Source of the DNA: Variovorax sp. J2L1-78
Lineage (GTDB): Bacteria; Pseudomonadota; Gammaproteobacteria; Burkholderiales; Burkholderiaceae_C
Reading direction: 5' to 3'
DNA: 64,000 bases
Assembly (NCBI RefSeq): GCF_030317205.1
Contig: NZ_JASZYB010000003.1
Span: 62,001 to 126,000, forward strand
Shown: in pieces, positions 43,531 to 50,960 of the stretch
Layout of the letters: the number at the start of each line of letters is the position of its first letter
Numbering within the stretch: position 1 is the first letter of the stretch
Notes under the pieces: generated by a model
What the model saw: the letters and a program-made list of their open reading frames with translations, nothing else
Database searches by the model: none
What the model was told of the DNA's origin: nothing
Program-made: the position numbers and the translations under genes

Positions 43531-43982
43531 CGTGGTTCGGAACAGCGGACAGAGAGATACGCGAGTACCTGCATAGAGGCCTGACCGAATGCGCTCGCGT
43601 GCTACGAGAGCTCGAACCTGGAAACTTCGTCCGCTTTATCGAAGGCGGAAAACTGGCAACATGCGTGATGGGGAGTGCGATTGGAACTGTTGCTGCGGTC
43701 TGCAAATCGGACACGGCGTCTCACACCATCGCTATCAACATCGACTTCTGTACTTTGGCAAAGACGACTGCATTACATGGCATGGATGTGATGGTGGATG
43801 GCGACTCGCAACTGTTGGCATTGCTCCATGAGGTCACGCATTTCAATGACACCTTCGGATCGGACGATCCGTGGTACGGGACGAGAAAGTCCCGGGCTCA
43901 GGCGGCGAAGCCGGGCAAACAGGCCGAAGTACGCACGACCGCGGACAACATCGCTGCGTACGTTCTTGGAGTTGGAAATTGA
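43527..43982 (+). CDS. M35 (aspzincin, lysine-specific metallo-endopeptidase-like) toxin domain, C-terminal part of the PAAR effector
   Basis: The open frame actually extends back to about 43455, before this ATG, and belongs to the PAAR gene upstream. It has the aspzincin zinc site HEVTH (43827-43841), then FNDTFGSDDPWYG with the third-ligand aspartate region and TADNIAAYVL near the end. Cysteine pairs flank it. As a PAAR-borne protease it would be delivered into rival cells. Whether any full-length product is made depends on the frameshift at about 43455-43470. Base composition is visibly more AT-rich than the surroundings. Confidence 0.7.
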   Translation: MTWFGTADREIREYLHRGLTECARVLRELEPGNFVRFIEGGKLATCVMGSAIGTVAAVCKSDTASHTIAINIDFCTLAKTTALHGMDVMVDGDSQLLALLHEVTHFNDTFGSDDPWYGTRKSRAQAAKPGKQAEVRTTADNIAAYVLGVGN

Positions 43983-44416
43983 AGCGCTTTTACCGCGCCG
44001 TAGTCGTCGCTCTGATGGCGCTTCCGATGTGTGTCTTGGCATGTTCCTTTGCCGGGCTCGAGCACGAAGTGAGATTCCGCAGAGATAGCTTGGCTCTGGA
44101 AGGCGCCGAGGTTCGTCGTCTTGCAGACTGGTACATCGACAAGCGCGACGGACTCAAAATCGGGGAAGTGGACGTCTTTGCCAAGGCGGAAGGGGGCAGG
44201 CCCACCTCGGTGCGGAAGGCCAGGGCCCGGGTGGCCAGCCTGGCGCGCCTGATTGACGCGCTGGGAGCGCGCGCGCCGGTGCCGGTACACACGACGATCG
44301 AGACTGTCGATGAATCGCGACGTCGCGAGCCCGGATACCTCGACACAGTGGTCGTCGGCGTCCAGCCTGCATGCGTGAAGACCCAGTCATGTTGCAGCTC
44401 GACAGTCGTGAAATAG
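43979..44416 (+). CDS. Candidate immunity protein: exported Cys-containing, OmpA-like-fold protein (paralog 1)
   Basis: 145 residues from a TTG start that overlaps the M35 stop (TTGA), indicating translational coupling with the effector. The signal segment (about 5-20) ends VLACS, a possible lipobox. The mature part (EVRFRRDSLALEGAEVRRLADW, then SVRKARARVASLARLI) looks like a diverged OmpA-C-like repeat of strand, helix, strand. It ends QPACVKTQSCC. It aligns with the next gene over its full length. An immunity role is inferred only from the position behind a protease effector. Confidence 0.6.
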   Translation: MKRFYRAVVVALMALPMCVLACSFAGLEHEVRFRRDSLALEGAEVRRLADWYIDKRDGLKIGEVDVFAKAEGGRPTSVRKARARVASLARLIDALGARAPVPVHTTIETVDESRRREPGYLDTVVVGVQPACVKTQSCCSSTVVK

Positions 44417-44469
44417 AACGGGTCATCTGTGCTCGTTCAGTCATACCTGCACGCTCTCGAGGTCTCTTC

Positions 44470-44950
44470 ATGAGCGATCACCGGTACCGCGCTTTTTTGT
44501 CTCTCATGGCCGCGCTACTGCTGCCTGCCTCAACCGCGCTGGCCTGCAGCCCGATCAAGAGCATCGGCATTCTGTTTGAGCGGAACTCCGCGCAAGTCCC
44601 TGCCGAGCAGCTTTTCAAGCTCGCGAACTGGACCGCCATGCTTCGTGCCAGGTATCCGAACCGCGAGGCTGTCTTCATTCTTCATGTCTACGCAGGCTGA
44701 TTTCGGTGAGCGCGACGCCAGCAGGTTGGGCGTGCAACGTGCAAGGAATGTGGCAAAAATTCTCGAGCAGGATCTGCAGTTCACCGTGCCCAAAGTCAAG
44801 CTTCCCAGCGAAGGCGACGTCGCTGCAATCCCGGCGCCCAAGGGCAGCGAGTTGGTCAAGCGCGTCGATGTCGAATTTTTGCCCGCGTGCCCGCACGAGT
44901 GCCCGTGTCAGATGAACGATCCGCTCTATGTGCCGCGGCCGGGTCGATGA
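44470..44950 (+). pseudogene. Candidate immunity protein paralog 2, disrupted by a one-base frameshift
   Basis: Reads from ATG 44470 (signal peptide ending TALACS, then GILFERNSAQVPAEQLFKLANW) to HVYAG and a stop at 44700. The sense continues in the +1 frame from DFGERDASRLGVQRARNVA to the stop at 44950 (LPACPHECPC near the end). The break is at GCAGGCTGAT near 44686-44695; removing one G restores HVYAADFGERD. It is paralogous to the gene at 43979 (matching CS, E-x-F/F-E-R-S, LA-x-W, RARxVA and PACxxxxC positions). Confidence 0.6.
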
Positions 44951-45142
44951 AGCGCTCGAACAGATGCGTCTTTGTCTATTTGGCTCGGATGCGATGAGTG
45001 ATCCACGCAGACGAAGATCTGCGCCGTGCTTGGCCGACGACGACCATGCCAGCTCAGTTGAGCCCGAACTTCAGTGCTAACGCCGAAGCTTGCAAGCCAT
45101 GTTGTTCACACGTTCCTGCGTGGTGCGTGTTGACGCTGTGGG

Positions 45143-46252
45143 CTAAGCAGCGCCCGCCGCGGCCGGTTCTGCAGCCTTGCCTGCATTGAGGTAGCCAACG
45201 ACGCATGCACTAAGCCTGTCTGCAAAGTCGAAGATGTCGTCAACGCTTGAGATGGCGACTCGCTCCTCTTCTTTGCTTTCGCCGAACACACCGATCACCA
45301 GTTTGCTTTCGTTGTTGAAACGGAGTCGGCAAATCGGTTTGCGGTTGTTGTCATCGAAGAGGATCGCGCAGTAGCTTGCTGCGTCGCGGATGAAGATTCG
45401 CCCGGGTTTCACAACAGGGCGAAGAATCGCGCGGATGACTTGAAAAGCTTCCAGTTCGAGAGTGGATGGAACGAAGGCCTCAGCTGCTGTTGCTTGGTCT
45501 TCCGCAATAACGGCGACCTCGGGCGTCAAGACAGGTTCTGGCGTCATTGCGCCTTTCAAGCGCTCGTTGATCTTGTCGCCGACAAGCTGCTGGAAAGCGC
45601 GCTTCGTGATCAGCGTGAATTGATCCTTGACTGCGCTCCTAAACTGCTTTCCCGCCAAGAACTCTGCCGACACCAGTCGGACGAAATCTTCGGGCGGGTT
45701 GGTCATCCAATCCGTCAAAGTGTTCTGAATCGCACGTGTGTACTTCAGATGGTGGGCCGTGGTCAGGATGCTTTCGACATCGAACGCAGCTTTGGCGAAC
45801 TTCTTCAATTCATCGACATCCTGATCGCGAAAATCGAGAATGTTGAACTCAAAAAAAGGCTTCTCGTCCATCTTGTTGGGTTTCTCTAAATCGGTGAAGA
45901 ACCGATACACGAGACCATTCGTGAGTACCCCGAATCGCGCTTCGGTAACGTGGAAGTAGCGAAACAGCTGGCTCGCGTGATTGATGCTTAGATCGCCGCC
46001 GCTCTTCTTGCACTCGAACAACATGATGGGTTTGCCATCTTTCAAGATGGCGTAGTCGACCTTCTCGCCCTTCTTAGTCCCAACGTCGGCTATTAACTCG
46101 GGCGTGACCTCCATCGGGTCGAAAACGTTGTAGCCGAGAAGCTGGATGAAAGGCATGACCATTGCATTTTTGGTCGCTTCCTCTGTCTGCAGAAGATTCT
46201 TAGCAACTGCAACTCGGGATGCGAGCGCTCTGACTTGATCGATGAAATCCAA
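45143..46252 (-). CDS. Stand-alone type I restriction HsdR-N-domain (PD-(D/E)xK nuclease-like) protein
   Basis: 369 residues from TTG 46252, which has GAGGAG six bases upstream and gives the family's usual MDFIDQVRALASR start; a longer frame reaches 46297. The N-terminal 150 residues match HSDR_N: KNAMVMPFIQLLGYNVFDP, then the nuclease core KVDYAIL-KDGKPIMLFECKK (Asp, then Glu-x-Lys) and ARFGVLTNGLVYRFF. No helicase, methylase or specificity subunit is present. The C-terminal 120 residues are unassigned. Composition is AT-richer than the flanks, indicating transfer. Possible solitary defence nuclease. Confidence 0.78.
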   Translation of the reverse strand: MDFIDQVRALASRVAVAKNLLQTEEATKNAMVMPFIQLLGYNVFDPMEVTPELIADVGTKKGEKVDYAILKDGKPIMLFECKKSGGDLSINHASQLFRYFHVTEARFGVLTNGLVYRFFTDLEKPNKMDEKPFFEFNILDFRDQDVDELKKFAKAAFDVESILTTAHHLKYTRAIQNTLTDWMTNPPEDFVRLVSAEFLAGKQFRSAVKDQFTLITKRAFQQLVGDKINERLKGAMTPEPVLTPEVAVIAEDQATAAEAFVPSTLELEAFQVIRAILRPVVKPGRIFIRDAASYCAILFDDNNRKPICRLRFNNESKLVIGVFGESKEEERVAISSVDDIFDFADRLSACVVGYLNAGKAAEPAAAGAA

Positions 46253-46388
46253 TTTCTGCTCCTCGTTATATGGCCGGGCGAGCCACATTCTGGGCAAGAG
46301 CAGTCAGCGCCGCAAGGTTTGCTTACAAATGTCAAATTAACTAAGCCGCAGTTGCCAAGAAGTTCGCGTCCGTTACGAAGCCTCGCCC

Positions 46389-46877
46389 TCACACCGGGCT
46401 CGACCTCAGCCCATACGTCTTCCCGCCCACGAACAGGTACTCCACCCGCATCACGGCCTCCCCCGCCTCGTCCTTGAAGGTGAAGCCCACCGCCGAGACC
46501 GCATCGCCCGCCTTGATCTCGGCCACCTTCCACGCCGACATGCGGGTGAGCGGCGCCAGTTCCAGTTCCCAGCGGCGGTCCTTGCGTTTGGGCAACACGG
46601 CCTTGGCCAGCAGGGCGGGGCCGTCGACGCCTGCGCTTTGCGCCGGCAGCGGGCGCTGCTTGAGGTCGGCGGGCAGCGCCAGGCCGGGACTCAGGTCGAT
46701 CAGCAGTTCGGCATGCGGGTTCTGCCACTTGCTGCTGACCACCTTGCCTTCGAGGTAGATCGGCCGGTCCTGGTCGAAGCTGCTCCAGCCGTGGTGGGCC
46801 CACGCAGTCGGTAGTGCAAGAGGTGTCGCCGAAGCGGCGGCGGTGGCGAGGACGAGGCGGCGGCGGGACATCGGCAT
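46389..46877 (-). CDS. DUF6152-like periplasmic protein
   Basis: 162 residues. The export signal (MPMSRRRLVLATAAASATPLA, with a twin-arginine-like RRR) is cleaved near AWA-HHG. The mature domain begins HHGWSSFDQDRPIYLEGKV and contains WQNPHAELLID, the recurrent pattern of DUF6152 proteins; function unknown. It lies 25 bases downstream of the membrane-protein gene in the same direction, so the two are probably co-transcribed. Confidence 0.75.
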   Translation of the reverse strand: MPMSRRRLVLATAAASATPLALPTAWAHHGWSSFDQDRPIYLEGKVVSSKWQNPHAELLIDLSPGLALPADLKQRPLPAQSAGVDGPALLAKAVLPKRKDRRWELELAPLTRMSAWKVAEIKAGDAVSAVGFTFKDEAGEAVMRVEYLFVGGKTYGLRSSPV

Positions 46878-46902
46878 GGCGGCACTCCTGGAGGGTTGGG
46901 AA

Positions 46903-47319
46903 TCAGTAGGCGATCCAGCGTCCGCAGACGACGACGCCCAGCCAGATCGCAGTGGACACCAACATCTGAACCCGCGCCGTCAGGTCGAGTTTTTCCAGCG
47001 AGCCGCGGCCATGGAACCACGCGGCATTGCAACCGGCGGCGGCGAGCAGGCCCATCTTCAGCACGAAGCTGCGGTTGGCGAGCAGTTCGGCCGGCTGGGT
47101 GGCGAACATGAGCAGGCCGCTGGCGGCGGCCAGCGCGAAGCCGCCGAGCGCGATGCCGAGCGACAGCCGCGCCAGCGCCTTCACCGGCAAGGCCGCGGCG
47201 CCGCCCCAGACGCGGATTTCGAGCGCCAGCAGATTGCCCAGCAGCAGGGCGATGCCGACGATGTGGACCACTTCGAGCGCGGGATAGGCCCAGACGTGGG
47301 CGCGGAGTTCGCTGAGCAT
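46903..47319 (-). CDS. Four-helix inner-membrane protein, DUF6644/DUF2214-like
   Basis: 138 residues with about four transmembrane helices (near 13-35, 45-72, 82-102 and 115-135) and conserved-looking histidines (VVHIVGIALLLGN, WFHGRGS). Such proteins resemble small heme- or quinone-associated membrane proteins, but no function is established. It is the first gene of a pair with the DUF6152-like protein. Confidence 0.72.
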   Translation of the reverse strand: MLSELRAHVWAYPALEVVHIVGIALLLGNLLALEIRVWGGAAALPVKALARLSLGIALGGFALAAASGLLMFATQPAELLANRSFVLKMGLLAAAGCNAAWFHGRGSLEKLDLTARVQMLVSTAIWLGVVVCGRWIAY

Positions 47320-47364
47320 GGGTGGGCCTTTCCGTGGTCGTGAATCGCGCAGCGCGGCGAGCCC

Positions 47365-48534
47365 CTAGACCCGCTCCGTCCGCCCCCGCCCGTCCGCCTT
47401 CGCCTGGTACAGCCCGCGGTCCGCCCGGTCGATCGCCTGTTCGATGGCCTCGTCTACGCGGTGCTCGCTGATGCCGGCAGAGAAGTTCAGGCGCAGCCCC
47501 GGCACACCGGGGGCGATCGGGGTGTCGGCCAGCTGCCGGCGCAGGCGCTCGAGGCTGGCTTCGGCCGTGCGGTCGGGCGTGTACGGCAGCAGGATCAGGA
47601 ATTCCTCGCCGCCCCAGCGCGCGATGATGTCGGTGTCGTGCAGCGCGCGGCGGGCGATGTCGGCGAAGCCCTGCAGCACCTCGTCGCCGACGGCGTGGCT
47701 CCACACGTCGTTGATCTGCTTGAAATGGTCGAGGTCGACCAGCGCGATCGAGAAGGCGTCACCGCCGTTGCGGTGCACCTCCGCCCGCAGATGGAGCAGC
47801 AGCGTCATGTGGCGCCGGTTCATCAGGCCGGTCAGGTCGTCGTAGGTGGCCAGCCGGCGCATGCTCTCGTGTGCCGTGGCGAGTTCCTCCGCGCGCCGTT
47901 CGAGCAGCACGTGCGCACGCTGCCGCGCCTCGTAGTCGCCCGACACCAGCGCGATGATCTTGAGGGCGTAGAAGAAGAACAGCACGAAGACGGTCGCCAG
48001 CGCCCAGTTCGCATAGCCGCCCTGCAAAGCCAGCACGACGCAGGTCGGGCCGAGCAGCAAGGGCGCATACCAGCGTGCCAGCGGCGCGTCGATGGCCATG
48101 ATGGCCGTGGCGCCGGCGGCGAGACCGATGGTGGCCATCAGCATCGACCAGCGCATCGGCTCACTCTCGGCCGTGCCCACGATGTACGCGCACAGCAGGC
48201 CCCAATAACCCTGAAAGATCCACGATGCCCAGGCGAAGCTTCGTTGCGCCAGGCGGAAGTCATGGCTTGCGAAACGCGCGAGCCGCCCCTCCAGCCCATA
48301 CCGCGCGGCTGCCCCGACGACCAGGCCCAGGGCGGCAATGAGCGTGAACACCGGGTGCGTGGACGCATACGCGTAGACGTGCACGATCACCAGCCAGAAC
48401 AGCGGGTACAGAAACAGGCCGCTGCGAGAGCGTTTCGCGACGTCGAGCAGGCGCTGGCGCTTGCAGGCCAGCGGGAGCTCCGCGCCGTCGTCGACCAGGC
48501 TCGGGCGCGGCACGTTCGGACGAGCTGCGGGCAT
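47365..48534 (-). CDS. Diguanylate cyclase with membrane-integrated N-terminal sensor (GGDEF)
   Basis: 389 residues. Five or six hydrophobic helices (about 38-205) form the membrane sensor; a short coiled coil (LLERRAEELATAHESMRRL) leads to a GGDEF domain starting TYDDLTGLMNRRHM. The active loop is RWGGEEF, the substrate residues look intact, and HDTD replaces the RxxD inhibitory site, so product inhibition may be weak. It begins two bases after the IclR stop codon, so it is likely co-transcribed with that regulator. Confidence 0.9.
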   Translation of the reverse strand: MPAARPNVPRPSLVDDGAELPLACKRQRLLDVAKRSRSGLFLYPLFWLVIVHVYAYASTHPVFTLIAALGLVVGAAARYGLEGRLARFASHDFRLAQRSFAWASWIFQGYWGLLCAYIVGTAESEPMRWSMLMATIGLAAGATAIMAIDAPLARWYAPLLLGPTCVVLALQGGYANWALATVFVLFFFYALKIIALVSGDYEARQRAHVLLERRAEELATAHESMRRLATYDDLTGLMNRRHMTLLLHLRAEVHRNGGDAFSIALVDLDHFKQINDVWSHAVGDEVLQGFADIARRALHDTDIIARWGGEEFLILLPYTPDRTAEASLERLRRQLADTPIAPGVPGLRLNFSAGISEHRVDEAIEQAIDRADRGLYQAKADGRGRTERV

Positions 48535-48536
48535 GG

Positions 48537-49430
48537 CTAGTCCTCGGCGTCGACCGCCGGGGCCGACGGCCGGCGAGGCGCCTGTGCCGGCGTGCCGAGC
48601 CGGTCGGACACCTGCCGCGCACAGCGCACGAGCGCCGTCGCCACCGAGCCGGCCCAGCGGGTGTCGAAGATGCCCGACGGACCGATCGCGGTCACGGCCA
48701 GCACGATGGCGCCGGTGTGGTCGAACACCGGGGCGGCCATGGCGCTGACGCCGGGGATCACCTCGTTCTCCGACCGGCTCGCGCCGTGCGCGCGCACCTC
48801 GTCCAGCTGCGTCTCGAACGCGCTCCACGACGGCAGCGGCTGCACCGGCGGCAAGCCGGGCTGGGCGGGGGTATCGGCCTTGCGCTGCTTCTCGCGGCGG
48901 CGTTCGTCTTCCAGCATCCGGCGGACCTCGGCGGGCGGCAGGTAGGCCGCGAACAGCCGGCCCGAGGCGGTGCGCGTCAGCGAGAAGACGGTGCCGTGCC
49001 GCAGGCTCACGTGCACGGGCGAGGGCGCTTCGGCGATGTGCACCATGGTCGCGCCGCGCGCGCCCCACACGGCCAGGCCGACGGTCTGGCCGATCTGCTC
49101 GGCCAGCGGCGCCATCAGCGGCGTGGCGATGTGCACCGGGTCGGCCTGCTGCAGTCCGATCAGTCCCAGTTGCAAGGCCAGCGGTCCGAGCCGATAGTGG
49201 CCGCTGGCGCTGTCCTGTTCGATGAGGCCGAGCCGGCCGAAGCTCACCATGTACGGGTGCGCCTTGGCGGCCGTCATCTCGGCCTCGCGCGCCAGGTCCT
49301 TCAGCGCCATCGGACGGCCGTGGTGCACCAGCGCCCGCAGCAGCTGGCCACCGACCTCGATGCTCTGGATGCCCCGTTGGGCGGGGCCTTCCCGCGTGCT
49401 GACGCTGCGCTTGCTGCTGCTGCTGGCCAT
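48537..49430 (-). CDS. IclR-family transcriptional regulator, divergent from hmgA
   Basis: 297 residues from the ATG at 49430 (a longer frame to 49484 would run into the operator region). The N-terminal winged helix (QSIEVGGQLLRALVHHGRPMALKDLAREAEMT) is followed by the IclR effector domain. That domain has an insertion of about 45 residues (LEDERRREKQRKAD to EVRAHGASR). Divergent placement next to the homogentisate operon suggests it controls it, as other IclR proteins do for aromatic catabolism. Confidence 0.88.
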   Translation of the reverse strand: MASSSSKRSVSTREGPAQRGIQSIEVGGQLLRALVHHGRPMALKDLAREAEMTAAKAHPYMVSFGRLGLIEQDSASGHYRLGPLALQLGLIGLQQADPVHIATPLMAPLAEQIGQTVGLAVWGARGATMVHIAEAPSPVHVSLRHGTVFSLTRTASGRLFAAYLPPAEVRRMLEDERRREKQRKADTPAQPGLPPVQPLPSWSAFETQLDEVRAHGASRSENEVIPGVSAMAAPVFDHTGAIVLAVTAIGPSGIFDTRWAGSVATALVRCARQVSDRLGTPAQAPRRPSAPAVDAED

Positions 49431-49507
49431 CCGGTCCCGTCTCTTGCCATGGGGTCGTTCGTGAAGGAAGAAGCGATTAGACATGAACTCGCACCGGCAT
49501 TACACTT

Positions 49508-49534
49508 CGCGAATTCGCTCAATGCGAACGCATT
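49508..49534. promoter_or_regulatory. Candidate operators in the IclR-hmgA divergent region
   Basis: Two adjacent dyads lie 34-60 bases before hmgA: the palindrome GCGAATTCGC (49509-49518) and AATGCG-aa-CGCATT (49521-49534). They sit where a promoter for hmgA would be and are good candidates for IclR binding. Confidence 0.45.
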
Positions 49535-49567
49535 TGGATTAGACGAATTCCCGATGGAGGCAAAGCC

Positions 49568-50929
49568 ATGAACACCACGCTGACCGACCGCCTGCCGACC
49601 CGGGCCGATGCGTCCCCCCGGACACCGCCTGCCGAGACCGCCCTGCGCTACCAGCACGGCTTCGGCAACGAGTACGCGAGCGAGGCCGTGCCCGGCGCGC
49701 TGCCGCAGGGTCGCAACAGCCCGCAGCGCGCGCCCTTCGACCTGTACCCCGAGCTGATCTCGGGCACCGCCTTCACCGCGCCGCGCCACACCAATCGCCG
49801 CACCTGGCTGTACCGCCGCCAGCCGTCGGTGGTGGCAGGCCGCTACCAGCCCTATGCGCAGCCGCTGTGGGCGACCGGTGCCGACCGTGACATGGCGGTG
49901 GCGCCCGAGCCGCTGCGCTGGCATCCGATTCCGTTCGACGCCTCCGCGGCCACCACCGACTTCGTCGACGGCATGCACACGCTGGCCGCCAACGGCGACG
50001 CCGAGATGCAGGCCGGCGTCGCCGCGCACGTGTACCTGGCCGGCCGCTCGATGGAGCGCCGCGCCTTCGTCAACGCCGACGGCGAGATGCTGCTGGTGCC
50101 GCAGCAGGGGCGGCTGGTCATCACCACCGAGATGGGCGTGCTCGACGTGAAGCCGGGCGAGATCGTGCTGCTGCCCCGCGGCGTGGCCTTCAAGGTGGCG
50201 CTGCCCGATGGCGTGTCGCGCGGCTACGTCTGCGAGAACTACGGCGCGCAGTTCCGCCTGCCCGAGCTGGGCCCGATCGGCTCCAACGGCCTGGCGAATG
50301 CGCGCGACTTCCAGGCGCCGGTGGCGGCGTACGAGGACGGCGAGGGCGCCTACGAGGTGGTCAAGAAATTCGGTGGCCGCTTCTGGCGCGCGCCGATGAA
50401 GCAGTCGCCCTTCAACGTGGTGGCGTGGCACGGCAACCTGGCGCCGGTGAAGTACGACACGGCGAACTTCATGACCATCGGCTCGATCAGCTTCGACCAC
50501 CCGGACCCGTCGATCTTCACCGTGCTCACCTCGCCGAGCGACACGCCCGGCACCGCCAACTGCGACTTCGTGATCTTCCCGCCCCGCTGGCTGGTGATGG
50601 AAGACACCTTCCGTCCGCCGTGGTACCACCGCAACCTCATGAGCGAGTTCATGGGCCTGGTGTACGGCGAATACGACGCCAAGCCCGGTGGCTTCAAGCC
50701 CGGTGGTGCCAGCCTGCACAACCCGATGGTGCCGCACGGCCCGGACGAGGAAGCCTTCGACAAGGCCAGCCACGCATCGCTCGCACCGCAGAAGCTCGAC
50801 AACACGCTGGCCTTCATGTTCGAGAGCCGCTACCGTTTCGTGCCGACGCCCTTCGCGATGCAGAGCCCGGCGCTCGACGACGCCTATGCGGACTGCTGGG
50901 CCGGGCTCAAGGACCAGTTCAAGAAGTAA
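49568..50929 (+). CDS. hmgA: Homogentisate 1,2-dioxygenase
   Basis: 453-residue Fe(II) enzyme that opens homogentisate to maleylacetoacetate in tyrosine/phenylalanine breakdown. The N-terminal YQHGFGNEYASEAVPGALP and RTWLYRRQPSV are diagnostic. The iron-site region SPFNVVAWHGNLAPVKYD, SFDHPDPSIFTVLTSP and WYHRNLMSEFMG (ligand His) is intact. It has a Shine-Dalgarno GGAGG at 49556-49560. It heads an operon with a Bug-type binding protein and fahA. Confidence 0.96.
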   Translation: MNTTLTDRLPTRADASPRTPPAETALRYQHGFGNEYASEAVPGALPQGRNSPQRAPFDLYPELISGTAFTAPRHTNRRTWLYRRQPSVVAGRYQPYAQPLWATGADRDMAVAPEPLRWHPIPFDASAATTDFVDGMHTLAANGDAEMQAGVAAHVYLAGRSMERRAFVNADGEMLLVPQQGRLVITTEMGVLDVKPGEIVLLPRGVAFKVALPDGVSRGYVCENYGAQFRLPELGPIGSNGLANARDFQAPVAAYEDGEGAYEVVKKFGGRFWRAPMKQSPFNVVAWHGNLAPVKYDTANFMTIGSISFDHPDPSIFTVLTSPSDTPGTANCDFVIFPPRWLVMEDTFRPPWYHRNLMSEFMGLVYGEYDAKPGGFKPGGASLHNPMVPHGPDEEAFDKASHASLAPQKLDNTLAFMFESRYRFVPTPFAMQSPALDDAYADCWAGLKDQFKK

Positions 50930-50960
50930 GCCCGTTCAACCCACAAGAAAGACAAGAGAC

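Noticed and set aside
45110..45120. TTCACACGTTC, identical to the right end of repeat B, in the gap 44951-45142
   Set aside because: Only 11 bases match and no other part of the repeat is nearby; chance cannot be excluded.
44951..45142. 192-base gap between the second immunity-like gene and the HsdR-N-type gene
   Set aside because: Inspected for a small gene or a strong terminator; only a weak GCAGA/TCTGC dyad was seen, so no feature is claimed.
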